Shown here piece after piece: positions 16,167 through 24,289 of a stretch of DNA of 64,000 bases. Both the position numbers and the translations under genes were made by a program. Below the pieces are notes generated by a model that searched no databases, had not been told where the DNA came from, and saw only the letters and a program-made list of their open reading frames with translations. Source of the DNA: Microbacterium sp. MYb66 (GTDB lineage: Bacteria; Actinomycetota; Actinomycetes; Actinomycetales; Microbacteriaceae); contig NZ_PCOV01000002.1 in NCBI RefSeq assembly GCF_002979435.1, forward strand, positions 670,176 to 734,175, read 5' to 3'. Numbering within the stretch: the first letter of the stretch is position 1; the number at the start of each line of letters is the position of its first letter.

Positions 16167-17500
16167 TTGAGACGCACGTAGGGGCCGGAAGGCTCGGCGG
16201 GGAACCACTCGGACCCCGGCGAGATGATGAGACCGCGCACCTCGCAGTCGCGGACGGTCTGCACGACGTCCGTGCCCTCGGGCAGCCGCATCCACAGGTT
16301 CAGACCGCCCGCAGGAACACTCTCGATCCGTGCCGACGGCGCATGCTCGGCCAGACTCGACATCAGCAGATCGCGACGTGCGCGCAGGTGCTCGCGGAAT
16401 CCGCGCAGGTGCGTGCGCCACGCCGGCTGGGTGACCACGTCGAGCGCGGCCGCCTGCAGCAGGCCGCTCACGTACATCGACTCGGCGGCACGATCCGCGA
16501 GAATCCGATCCCGCGCCGGCCCCCGCACGATCACCGCTGCCACGCGCAGGGCGGGAGAGGCGCTCTTCGTGAGTGAGCGCAGGTACACGACATGGCCGTC
16601 GTCGTCGGATGCGGCGATCGGCCGCGGTTCGGCATCGATTCCGAGGTCGTGTGCCCAGTCGTCCTCGATCAGGAACGCGCCATGGCGCCGCACGACCTCG
16701 AGGACGGCGTCGCCGGTGGCTGCCGACCACTGCGCACCGGTCGGGTTGGCGAACGTCGGCTGCGCGTAGAACGCCCGGGCGCCGGTCTGCGCGAAGGCAC
16801 GCTCGACCTCTTCCGGGTCGGGACCGTGCGGTCCCGAGGGGACCGGTACCAGGACCACCCCCGCCTGCGCGGCGGCGAGCAGCGCGCCCCAGTACGTGGG
16901 CGATTCGACCAGCAGCGGCTGTCCGGGGCCCACGACCGCGCGGAAGATCGAGCTCAGTCCGCTCTGACTGCCCGAGATGATGAGGGCGTCCCGCGCCGAC
17001 GGAGGCGTCAGGCGCGCCGGCGCGGAGGAGGCGAGCTCGCTCGCGAACCAGGCCTGCAGCTCGGGGCTCCCGGCCGCCGGTGAGCGGGTCAGCGCCGCTT
17101 CGGTGCGCGCGGCCCGCGCGATCGCCTGACGCACCAGTCGATCAGGGAGCAGCTCGACCGCGGGGTATCCCGAGTGGAGTCCGATCGCGTCGGGCGCCAC
17201 CGTTCGCTGTGTCGACGACAGGCCGGCAAGGCCCCCGGGCGCCGCTCCCAGTGCGGCGGTCTGCCAGCCGTAGTCCACCGACCGAGTGGTGCGGACAGCC
17301 CGGACGAAGGTCCCCGCTCCCGGCCGCGACTCCACCAGGCCGAGCCGGACCAACTGCTGCATCGCCTTCTGCACGGTCACGGGGCTCGCCCCGTATTCCG
17401 CCATGAGCGCCCGGTTCGACGGCACGCGCGACCCCGGAGATGCCGAGGCGACCCATGCGCGGACACCGGCGACGATCCGCTCACTGCTATCCTGACTCAT
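16094..17500 (-). CDS. MocR-family regulator (GntR helix-turn-helix fused to a PLP aminotransferase fold)
   Basis: 468 residues. The winged HTH (about 1-65) reads SRVPSNRALMAEYGASPVTVQKAMQQL; an aminotransferase class I/II domain (about 95-465) contains SQSGLSSIFRAVV, PTFANPTGAQWS, LIEDDWAHDL and the PLP-lysine motif YLRSLTKSASPALR. MocR proteins use PLP or a PLP-amine adduct as effector. Its start codon overlaps the start codon of the divergent exporter gene (shared CATG at 17498-17501), and a 10-base direct repeat flanks both starts, so it very likely controls the exporter and itself. Confidence 0.88.
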   Translation of the reverse strand: MSQDSSERIVAGVRAWVASASPGSRVPSNRALMAEYGASPVTVQKAMQQLVRLGLVESRPGAGTFVRAVRTTRSVDYGWQTAALGAAPGGLAGLSSTQRTVAPDAIGLHSGYPAVELLPDRLVRQAIARAARTEAALTRSPAAGSPELQAWFASELASSAPARLTPPSARDALIISGSQSGLSSIFRAVVGPGQPLLVESPTYWGALLAAAQAGVVLVPVPSGPHGPDPEEVERAFAQTGARAFYAQPTFANPTGAQWSAATGDAVLEVVRRHGAFLIEDDWAHDLGIDAEPRPIAASDDDGHVVYLRSLTKSASPALRVAAVIVRGPARDRILADRAAESMYVSGLLQAAALDVVTQPAWRTHLRGFREHLRARRDLLMSSLAEHAPSARIESVPAGGLNLWMRLPEGTDVVQTVRDCEVRGLIISPGSEWFPAEPSGPYVRLNYANAEPGRFAEAAGILGSVLADA

Positions 17501-17545
17501 GAAAGAACAGAGTAGCGTTATCGCGCACGTGCGGCCACTGCTATC
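17482..17545. promoter_or_regulatory. Direct repeats flanking overlapping divergent start codons (candidate MocR sites)
   Basis: CACTGCTATC occurs at 17482-17491 and again at 17536-17545, 54 bp apart (about five helical turns), on either side of the CATG that holds both start codons. MocR-type dimers are known to bind two same-strand repeats. There is no room for a conventional intergenic promoter, so at least one promoter lies inside a coding region or one mRNA is leaderless. Confidence 0.5.
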
Positions 17546-18452
17546 GACGCCCGCAGGGCTCTGGTGGGGACTTCTCGGCGTCACGGCCTTCTCCTTCACG
17601 CTCCCGTTCACGCGCATCGCGGTCGGCGGCCTCTCTCCGCTGTTCATCGGCTCGGGTCGCGCGGTCGTCGCCGCCCTCCTCGCCGGAATCGCTCTCGCCG
17701 CTACTCGTCAGCGACCGCCGACGGTGACGCAGTGGCGGCGGCTCGCCGTCGTGGCCGGCGGCGTCGTGGCCGGGTTCCCGCTGCTCACCTCGTTCGCGAT
17801 GACGACGACGCCGGCGAGTCACGGTGCCGTCGTGATCGGTCTGCTGCCCGCCGCGACGGCCGTCGCCGTGGTGCTCCGTACCCGCGAGCGCCCGAACCGC
17901 TCCTTCTGGGTCTTCGCGGTCCTCGGCGCCGCCGCCGCCGTGGTGTTCGCCGCGCTGCAGAACGGCGGACTCGGCGCGCTGCACGGCGCCGACCTGCTGC
18001 TGTTCGGGGCGGTGCTCGCGGCCGCGATCGGCTATGCGGAGGGAGGTCTGCTCGCCCGCGAGCTCGGTTCCTGGCAGACCGTATCCTGGGCGCTGATCGT
18101 CGCCGCTCCACTGATGGCCGCGCTGACCGTGGTGTCCGCGCTCGAGCAGCCGCCGGCCGCGACGCCGGTGCAGTGGCTCGCGTTCGCCTACCTGGCGGCG
18201 GTGAGCATGTTCCTCGGCTTCTTCGCCTGGTACCGGGGGCTCGCGATCGGTCCGATGGCGCAGGTGAGCCAGATCCAACTCGTCCAGCCCGTCATGAGCA
18301 TCGCCTGGGCGGCGCTCCTGCTTCGCGAGCCGATCGGCTGGGCCACTGCCGTCGGAGGTCTCGCCGTCGTCGCCTGCGCCGCGCTCGCGGTGCGCACCCG
18401 TCTGAAAGTCCGCCCCCCGAACCGACCGACCACCCGAGAAGAGGAATCCTGA
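17499..18452 (+). CDS. EamA/DMT-family exporter
   Basis: 317 residues with ten predicted membrane helices in two EamA repeats (about 18-150 and 165-300). Landmarks: GVTAFSFTLPFTRIAVGGLSP at the first helix and FFAWYRGLAIGPMAQVSQIQ in the second repeat, followed by a positively charged tail. Members export amino acids or metabolites. Placement next to a MocR regulator suggests the substrate is an amino acid or amine related to PLP chemistry. The stop overlaps the next start by one base (TGATG). The ATG used overlaps the MocR start; a later in-frame start would only remove the hydrophilic leader. Confidence 0.85.
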   Translation: MKEQSSVIAHVRPLLSTPAGLWWGLLGVTAFSFTLPFTRIAVGGLSPLFIGSGRAVVAALLAGIALAATRQRPPTVTQWRRLAVVAGGVVAGFPLLTSFAMTTTPASHGAVVIGLLPAATAVAVVLRTRERPNRSFWVFAVLGAAAAVVFAALQNGGLGALHGADLLLFGAVLAAAIGYAEGGLLARELGSWQTVSWALIVAAPLMAALTVVSALEQPPAATPVQWLAFAYLAAVSMFLGFFAWYRGLAIGPMAQVSQIQLVQPVMSIAWAALLLREPIGWATAVGGLAVVACAALAVRTRLKVRPPNRPTTREEES

Positions 18453-19060
18453 TGCGCCACACGCCCCGCTACCTGATGACCGACCCCGATGAGGTCAAGC
18501 GTCTCATCCGCGGCAACCCGTGGGCGACGTTCGTCTCCCCCGTGAGCGGTGGCCTGGTCGCCTCGCACTACCCGGCACTGCTGCTCGAGGACGAAGATGA
18601 CATCGTGATCGCGAGCCACTTCGGGCGGCCGGATGAGCAGCTCCACGAACTCGGTCGACACGAGGTGCTCGTGATCATCCAGGGGCCGCACGACTACGTG
18701 TCGCCGAGCCTGTATGCGCCGGGCGACCTCGTGCCGACGTGGAACCACGTGACCGCGCACCTGTACGGCATCCCCGAGATCCTGGGCGAAGAGGAGAACT
18801 ACGCCATGCTCACGCGGCTGACCGACCACTTCGAGAACGGACGGGAGCACGGACGCCATCTGTCGGAGGACGAGGCGGGCACACGGCGCGCCGCGAGGGG
18901 AACCGTCGGTCTGCGGATGCGCGTCGACCGGTTCGACGCGCGCGCCAAGCTCAGCCAGAACAAGTCGCCGGAGGTGCGCGAGAACATCGCCACGCGGTTC
19001 ACGGAGACGAACAGCCCGCTCGCGGCGGAGATGCGGCGGGTCGACGGGGAACGGCCGTGA
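18452..19060 (+). CDS. FMN-binding PaiB-like protein
   Basis: 202 residues with the split-barrel flavin-binding fold. MRHTPRYLMTDPDEVKRLI is the classic PaiB opening, followed by SHYPALLLE, IASHFGRPDEQ, VIIQGPHDYVSPSLY and VPTWNHVTAHLYG; the C-terminal KLSQNKSPE matches the family end. Members are annotated as negative transcriptional regulators but probably act as flavin-dependent enzymes or sensors. It is cotranscribed with the EamA exporter (one-base overlap), suggesting a joint amine/amino-acid detoxification role. Confidence 0.85.
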   Translation: MRHTPRYLMTDPDEVKRLIRGNPWATFVSPVSGGLVASHYPALLLEDEDDIVIASHFGRPDEQLHELGRHEVLVIIQGPHDYVSPSLYAPGDLVPTWNHVTAHLYGIPEILGEEENYAMLTRLTDHFENGREHGRHLSEDEAGTRRAARGTVGLRMRVDRFDARAKLSQNKSPEVRENIATRFTETNSPLAAEMRRVDGERP

Positions 19061-19067
19061 TCGGAAC

Positions 19068-19517
19068 CTAGATGCGGGCCCAGCAGTACAGACGGTGGCC
19101 GGATGCTCCGGCACGACGCGCGAGGGCGGCGAGGTCGCGCGCGAACGCCGCCAGATCGGCCGGATCCGCGCCCTCGAGCTCTTCGGTCTGCGACCACGGC
19201 TCTGCCACCTCGGCCAGTCGGGCATCGTCGGCGGCGGCGAGCGCGGACGTCAGAGCATCCGTCACCGTGATGACGATCCGGTCGTAGTCTTCGCTCATCG
19301 CGAGGTTGTGTCCGGCGCGCGGGTCTTCGGTCACCTCGTCGTAGGGGGTGCCGGTGAGCAGCGCCTCGAGCGTGCCCAGCTGCACGACGGGGTCGATGCC
19401 GCCGAGCGTTCCCGCGTCGAAACCGGAGCCCGCCTCGGTCGGCCCACCCTCCACGTCGAGGACCTTCACGGCCTCTTCGTCGTTCCCGGCGGAGAAGTAG
19501 TCGTAGATCACACTCAT
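19068..19517 (-). CDS. Conserved hypothetical cytoplasmic protein
   Basis: 149 residues from MSVIYDYF. Acidic and alpha-helical, with a region LGGIDPVVQLGTLEALLTG, an NLAMSEDYDRIVITVTD stretch and a C-terminal LYCWARI. I do not recognise the family with confidence; no catalytic motif, membrane segment or signal peptide is seen. It is convergent with the PaiB-like gene and divergent from kdp, whose regulatory repeats start 82 bases away. Confidence 0.6.
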   Translation of the reverse strand: MSVIYDYFSAGNDEEAVKVLDVEGGPTEAGSGFDAGTLGGIDPVVQLGTLEALLTGTPYDEVTEDPRAGHNLAMSEDYDRIVITVTDALTSALAAADDARLAEVAEPWSQTEELEGADPADLAAFARDLAALARRAGASGHRLYCWARI

Positions 19518-19598
19518 GCAGGACATCCTGCCAGTCCGCGCCGGCCACGGTCACACGCGCGCCGGCTGTGAGCAACCCGCATGTATCCGCGCCGGGGG

Positions 19599-19618
19599 CG
19601 TAGGGGAACCGTGAGGAT
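19599..19618 (+). promoter_or_regulatory. Two-copy direct repeat (candidate KdpE box) upstream of kdp
   Basis: CGTAGGGGA (19599-19607) and CGTGAGGAT (19610-19618) are spaced 11 bp and are followed by CG, then a degenerate third copy. They match the array before the KimA-like gene at 12081-12100 nearly base for base. They lie 39 bases before the first small open frame of the kdp operon. Confidence 0.65.
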
Positions 19619-19656
19619 CGCGGTGCAGTGCCCCGCGCGGGAGTTGTATCGGATCC

Positions 19657-19740
19657 GTGCTCGACATCATCTACATCGCGCTGACTCTCGCGCTGTTCCT
19701 CCTCGTCTCCCTGGTGGCCAAGGGGGTGGAGCGGCTTTGA
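19657..19740 (+). CDS. 27-residue single-helix peptide upstream of kdpF
   Basis: GTG start; the sequence is one hydrophobic helix ([20 protein letters not shown]) ending KGVERL. It is the first gene of the kdp transcript and its stop overlaps the TTG start of kdpF (TTGA). Short ORFs ending in ERL occur before kdpF in other bacteria in my recollection, so I think this is a real, generally unannotated subunit or accessory peptide rather than a leader. Function unknown. Confidence 0.6.
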   Translation: MLDIIYIALTLALFLLVSLVAKGVERL

Positions 19741-19826
19741 TCGTCTTCGAGATCCTCGCCGCCGCCCTCGCGGTCGCCGCCGTCGTCTACCTCGTGGTCG
19801 CGCTCGTCGCACCGGAGAGGTTCTGA
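19737..19826 (+). CDS. kdpF: KdpF, small subunit of the K+-transporting ATPase
   Basis: 29 residues from a TTG start, one membrane helix, ending in the signature VAPERF. KdpF stabilises the KdpFABC complex through lipid-like packing. The start overlaps the stop of the 27-residue peptide gene and its stop overlaps the kdpA start (TGATG). Both overlaps, and the typical [14 protein letters not shown] tail, make the call secure despite its size. Confidence 0.85.
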   Translation: MIVFEILAAALAVAAVVYLVVALVAPERF

Positions 19827-21505
19827 TGGACGCGACAGTCTGGTTCGGCATCCTGCAGGTCACGGCCGTCGTGGTCGTGCTCGTGCTCCTCTACCGCCCC
19901 CTCGGCGACTACATCGCCCATGTCTTCATGTCGGCCCGCGACCTGCGGGTCGAGCGCGGCATCTACCGGCTGATCGGCGTCGACTCCTCGTCCGAGCAGA
20001 CCTGGCGCGCCTACGCCCGCAGCGTGCTCGCGTTCTCCGTCGTCGGCGTGCTCCTCGTCTACGGTCTGCAGCGACTCCAGGCCTTCCTGCCGCAGTCGCT
20101 CGGGCTCCCGGCCGTGCCGGAGGGACTGTCCTTCAACACCGCCGCCTCTTTCGTGGCCAACACCAACTGGCAGTCGTATTCACCTGAGCAGACCATGGGC
20201 TACACCGTGCAGCTCGCCGGCCTCACGGTGCAGAACTTCGTCTCGGCGGCGGTCGGCCTCACGATCGCGATCGCCCTGATCCGCGGACTCGCCCGTCGCG
20301 GCTCGACCACGATCGGCAACTTCTGGGTGGATCTGATCCGCGGTCTCGGCCGCATCCTCCTCCCGATCGCGCTGATCGGTGCGGTCGCCCTGCTCGCCGG
20401 CGGCGTCATCCAGAACTTCGCGGGCTTCACCGACGTCACCACGGTCACCGGCGGCGCCCAGACCATTCCGGGCGGCCCCGTCGCGTCTCAGGAGGCGATC
20501 AAGCTCCTCGGCACGAACGGGGGCGGCTTCTTCAACGCCAACTCCGCGCATCCGTTCGAGAACCCGACCGGCTTCACGAACCTGCTGCAGGTGTTGCTGA
20601 TCCTCGTGATCCCGTTCGCGCTCCCCCGCACGTTCGGCCGCATGGTGGGCGACCACCGCCAGGGCTACGCGATCGCCGCCGTCATGGGCACGATCTTCCT
20701 CGTCTCGACCTTCGCGCTCTCGGCGCTCGAACTGGCCGGCCGCGGCACAGCCCCCGAGCTCGCCGGAGCCGCGATGGAGGGCAAGGAGGTGCGCTTCGGC
20801 ATCCTGGGCTCGACGCTGTTCGGCAGTGCCAGCACCCTCACCTCGACCGGTGCGGTCAACTCGATGCACGACTCGTACACGGCGCTCGGCGGCATGATGC
20901 CGATGCTGAACATGATGCTCGGCGAGGTCGCCCCCGGCGGCGTCGGCTCGGGCCTGTACGGCATGCTCGTGCTCGCGATCATCGCGGTGTTCGTCGGCGG
21001 GCTGCTCGTCGGACGCACCCCGGAGTATCTCGGCAAGCGGATCGGCCCGCGGGAGATCAAGCTCGCGAGCCTGTACATCCTCGTGGTGCCCGCGCTCGTG
21101 CTCGGCGGCACGGCCATGAGCTTCGCGATCCCGGGGATCCGGGATGACGTGGAGTCCACCAGCATCCTGAACCCCGGCGTGCACGGCATGAGCGAGGTGC
21201 TCTACGCCTTCACCTCGGCCGCGAACAACAACGGCTCCGCCTTCGCCGGGCTCACCGCGAACACCCCGTGGTTCAACACCGCGCTCGGTGTCGCGATGCT
21301 GCTCGGCCGGTTCCTGCCGATCGTGCTCGTGCTCGCCCTGGCCGGTTCGTTCGCCGCGCAGGAGCGGATCCCCGCCACCTCCGGCACCCTGCCCACCCAC
21401 CGGCCGCAGTTCGTCGGCCTGCTCCTCGCCGTGACGGTCATCGTCACCGCACTCACCTACTTCCCCGTGCTCGCACTCGGACCCCTCGCTGAAGGACTCG
21501 TCTGA
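19826..21505 (+). CDS. kdpA: K+-transporting ATPase potassium-binding subunit KdpA
   Basis: 559 residues, close to the usual 557, with about ten membrane helices. Selectivity-filter motifs of the SKT-type pore are readable: [47 protein letters not shown] and [11 protein letters not shown]. KdpA selects K+ in the high-affinity KdpFABC pump that operates under potassium limitation. It is in the kdpFABCDE order and two bases separate it from kdpB. Confidence 0.97.
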   Translation: MDATVWFGILQVTAVVVVLVLLYRPLGDYIAHVFMSARDLRVERGIYRLIGVDSSSEQTWRAYARSVLAFSVVGVLLVYGLQRLQAFLPQSLGLPAVPEGLSFNTAASFVANTNWQSYSPEQTMGYTVQLAGLTVQNFVSAAVGLTIAIALIRGLARRGSTTIGNFWVDLIRGLGRILLPIALIGAVALLAGGVIQNFAGFTDVTTVTGGAQTIPGGPVASQEAIKLLGTNGGGFFNANSAHPFENPTGFTNLLQVLLILVIPFALPRTFGRMVGDHRQGYAIAAVMGTIFLVSTFALSALELAGRGTAPELAGAAMEGKEVRFGILGSTLFGSASTLTSTGAVNSMHDSYTALGGMMPMLNMMLGEVAPGGVGSGLYGMLVLAIIAVFVGGLLVGRTPEYLGKRIGPREIKLASLYILVVPALVLGGTAMSFAIPGIRDDVESTSILNPGVHGMSEVLYAFTSAANNNGSAFAGLTANTPWFNTALGVAMLLGRFLPIVLVLALAGSFAAQERIPATSGTLPTHRPQFVGLLLAVTVIVTALTYFPVLALGPLAEGLV

Positions 21506-21507
21506 CC

Positions 21508-23661
21508 ATGACCCTCATCACCACCCCCTCCGAATCCCCCTCCGAAAGACAGGATGCTCCGGCATCCGCTCCCGCGCAGCCGCCGCGCTCCTTCGGCTGG
21601 GCGCAGCTCGTCGAGGCCCTCCCCGGGGCCCTGCGCAAGCTCAACCCGGCAGCTCTCGTCCGCAACCCGGTGATGCTCCTGGTCTGGGTCGGCGCCGTGT
21701 TCACCACCGTGCTCGCGATCGCCGAGCCGTTCCTGGGCGGCCCTGCCGACTCCGGCGGAACACCGGTGCCCGCACCTTTCACCTGGGGCATCGCGATCTG
21801 GTTGTGGCTGACCGTGCTGTTCGCGAACGTCGCCGAATCGGTCGCCGAAGGCCGCGGCAAGGCCCAGGCCGCGAGCCTGCGCAAGACCCGCACCAGCACG
21901 ATGGCCCGCCGCGTGGTCGGCTACGACAAGACGACGGATGCCGCCGCCGAGCAGGCCGCGACCGCCGAGGTCTCGTCGGCCGAGCTGCAGCGCGACGACG
22001 TCGTGATAGTGACCGCGGGTGAGCTGATCCCCGGGGACGGCGACATCATCGCGGGGATCGCGACGGTCGACGAGTCGGCCATCACCGGCGAGAGCGCGCC
22101 CGTGATCCGCGAGTCGGGAGGCGACCGCAGCGCCGTCACGGGCGGCACCCGTGTGCTGTCCGACCGGATCGTGGTGCGCATCACGTCGAAGCCGGGCGAG
22201 ACCTTCGTCGACCGCATGATCGCGCTCGTCGAGGGCGCCAGCCGCCAGCGCACCCCCAACGAGATCGCGCTGAACATCCTGCTCGCGAGCCTGTCGATCA
22301 TCTTCGTGGTCGTGGTGCTGGCCCTGAACCCGATCGCGTCCTACGCCGCGTCGCCCGTCAGCATCCCGGTGCTCATCGCCCTGCTGGTCTGCCTGATCCC
22401 GACCACCATCGGCGCGCTGCTCTCCGCCATCGGCATCGCCGGCATGGACCGTCTCGTGCAGCGCAACGTGCTCGCGATGTCGGGGCGTGCCGTCGAGGCC
22501 GCGGGCGACGTCACCACGCTGCTGCTCGACAAGACCGGCACCATCACCCACGGCAACCGCCGTGCGCACGAGGTGCTGCCCCTTCCGGATGTCAACGGGG
22601 AGGAGCTGCTGCACGTCGCGGCGCTGTCCTCGCTCGCCGACCCCACGCCCGAGGGCGCCTCGATCGTCGAGCTGGCCGCAGCGCACGGCATCCGGGTGAC
22701 CGCGCCGACCGACGCCGTGGTCGTGCCGTTCACGGCGCAGACGCGCATGTCGGGACTCGATCTGGCCGACGGTACGCAGATCCGCAAGGGCGCAGGCTCG
22801 GCGGTGCGGGCCTGGCTCGGGCTCGACAGCGACGACGGCGAGCTCACGAGCCGCACGGATGCCGTGGCCTCCAGCGGCGGAACCCCGCTCGTGGTGGCGG
22901 TGACGACGCCCGGTGCCGCGGGCCGCATCCTCGGGGTCGTGCACCTCAAGGACATCGTGAAGGACGGCCTGCGCGAGCGCTTCGAGGAGCTGCGGGCCAT
23001 GGGCATCCGCACCGTCATGATCACGGGCGACAACCCGCTCACGGCGAAGGCGATCGCCGCTGAGGCCGGGGTCGACGACTTCCTGGCCGAGGCGACGCCC
23101 GAGGACAAGCTCGAGCTCATCCGCCGCGAGCAGGAGGGCGGGCGCCTGGTGGCGATGACCGGCGACGGCACGAACGATGCTCCGGCCCTCGCCCAGGCGG
23201 ACGTCGGCGTCGCGATGAACACCGGCACCTCGGCCGCCAAGGAGGCCGGCAACATGGTCGACCTCGACTCCGACCCGACCAAGCTGATCGACATCGTGCG
23301 CATCGGCAAGCAACTTCTCATCACCCGCGGCGCGCTCACCACGTTCTCGCTCGCGAACGACGTGGCGAAGTACTTCGCGATCATCCCGGCGATGTTCATG
23401 GGGGTCTTCCCCGGGCTCGCCGCGCTGAACATCATGCAGCTGCACTCGCCGGCATCCGCCGTGACCAGCGCGATCATCTTCAACGCGATCGTGATCGTGT
23501 TCCTGATCCCGCTGGCCCTCCGCGGAGTGAAGTACCGCCCGGCGAGCGCTTCGCAGATCCTGCAGCGCAACCTGCTCATCTACGGTCTCGGCGGCGTGAT
23601 CGCCCCGTTCCTCGGCATCAAGATCATCGACCTCGTCGTCAGCCTCATCCCGGGTTTCTGA
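21508..23661 (+). CDS. kdpB: K+-transporting P-type ATPase catalytic subunit KdpB
   Basis: 717 residues, about 35 longer than the E. coli enzyme owing to an N-terminal extension ([19 protein letters not shown]). P-type ATPase landmarks: TGES (193-196) in the actuator domain, the phosphorylated Asp341 in LLLDKTGT, and [10 protein letters not shown] starting at Gly552. The serine of TGES, which is inhibited by phosphorylation in E. coli KdpB, is conserved. It couples ATP hydrolysis to K+ import through KdpA. Confidence 0.97.
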   Translation: MTLITTPSESPSERQDAPASAPAQPPRSFGWAQLVEALPGALRKLNPAALVRNPVMLLVWVGAVFTTVLAIAEPFLGGPADSGGTPVPAPFTWGIAIWLWLTVLFANVAESVAEGRGKAQAASLRKTRTSTMARRVVGYDKTTDAAAEQAATAEVSSAELQRDDVVIVTAGELIPGDGDIIAGIATVDESAITGESAPVIRESGGDRSAVTGGTRVLSDRIVVRITSKPGETFVDRMIALVEGASRQRTPNEIALNILLASLSIIFVVVVLALNPIASYAASPVSIPVLIALLVCLIPTTIGALLSAIGIAGMDRLVQRNVLAMSGRAVEAAGDVTTLLLDKTGTITHGNRRAHEVLPLPDVNGEELLHVAALSSLADPTPEGASIVELAAAHGIRVTAPTDAVVVPFTAQTRMSGLDLADGTQIRKGAGSAVRAWLGLDSDDGELTSRTDAVASSGGTPLVVAVTTPGAAGRILGVVHLKDIVKDGLRERFEELRAMGIRTVMITGDNPLTAKAIAAEAGVDDFLAEATPEDKLELIRREQEGGRLVAMTGDGTNDAPALAQADVGVAMNTGTSAAKEAGNMVDLDSDPTKLIDIVRIGKQLLITRGALTTFSLANDVAKYFAIIPAMFMGVFPGLAALNIMQLHSPASAVTSAIIFNAIVIVFLIPLALRGVKYRPASASQILQRNLLIYGLGGVIAPFLGIKIIDLVVSLIPGF

Positions 23662-23686
23662 CCCGGCTCGGAAACGGAATCCAGAC

Positions 23687-24289
23687 ATGTCCTCCTCCCG
23701 CACCACCCTCCGCACGGCCGGAGTCGCCGTTCGCGCGATGCTCGTCCTCACCCTCGTGCTCGGCGTCGGCTACACCCTCCTCGTCACCGGCATCGGCCAG
23801 CTGCTGCTCCCCTGGCAGGCGAACGGCTCGCCGCTTCCCGACGACAGGGGCAGCTCGCTGATCGGCCAGTCCTTCACGGATGCCGACGGCGAAGCCCTGT
23901 CCGAGTACTTCCAGTCCCGCCCCTCCGCAGCGGGCGACGGGTACGACGGCGCGGGCTCCAGCGGCAGCAACCTCGGCCCTGAGAACCCCGACCTGATCGC
24001 AGCCATCGCCGAGCGCAAGGCCGCGATCGCGGAGCGCGAGGGCGTCGACCCGTCGCAGGTGCCGGCCGATGCGGTCACGGCGTCCGGCTCGGGCCTCGAC
24101 CCGCACATCAGCGTGGCGTACGCGCTGCTGCAGGTGCCGCGCGTGGCCGAGGCGCGCGGGCTGTCGGAACAGGAGGTGCGCGACCTCGTGGAGTCTAGGA
24201 TTCAAGGGCGGGATCTGGGATTCCTCGGGGCGGAGCGCATCAACGTCGCCGAACTCAACCTCGCGCTCGATGATCGGGAGGGCGAATGA
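23687..24289 (+). CDS. kdpC: K+-transporting ATPase subunit KdpC
   Basis: 200 residues with one N-terminal membrane helix (about 15-38) and an extracytoplasmic domain containing LIGQSFTDADGEALSEYFQSRPS, GSNLGPENPDL and VTASGSGLDPHIS, the diagnostic KdpC strings. KdpC assists assembly and high-affinity nucleotide or ion handling of the pump. Its stop overlaps the kdpD start (ATGA), directly coupling pump and sensor synthesis. Confidence 0.96.
   Translation: MSSSRTTLRTAGVAVRAMLVLTLVLGVGYTLLVTGIGQLLLPWQANGSPLPDDRGSSLIGQSFTDADGEALSEYFQSRPSAAGDGYDGAGSSGSNLGPENPDLIAAIAERKAAIAEREGVDPSQVPADAVTASGSGLDPHISVAYALLQVPRVAEARGLSEQEVRDLVESRIQGRDLGFLGAERINVAELNLALDDREGE

Noticed and set aside
19601..19700. 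T-box or other RNA leader before kdp
   Set aside because: Only the KdpE-like repeats and two mini-genes are visible; no conserved RNA motif.
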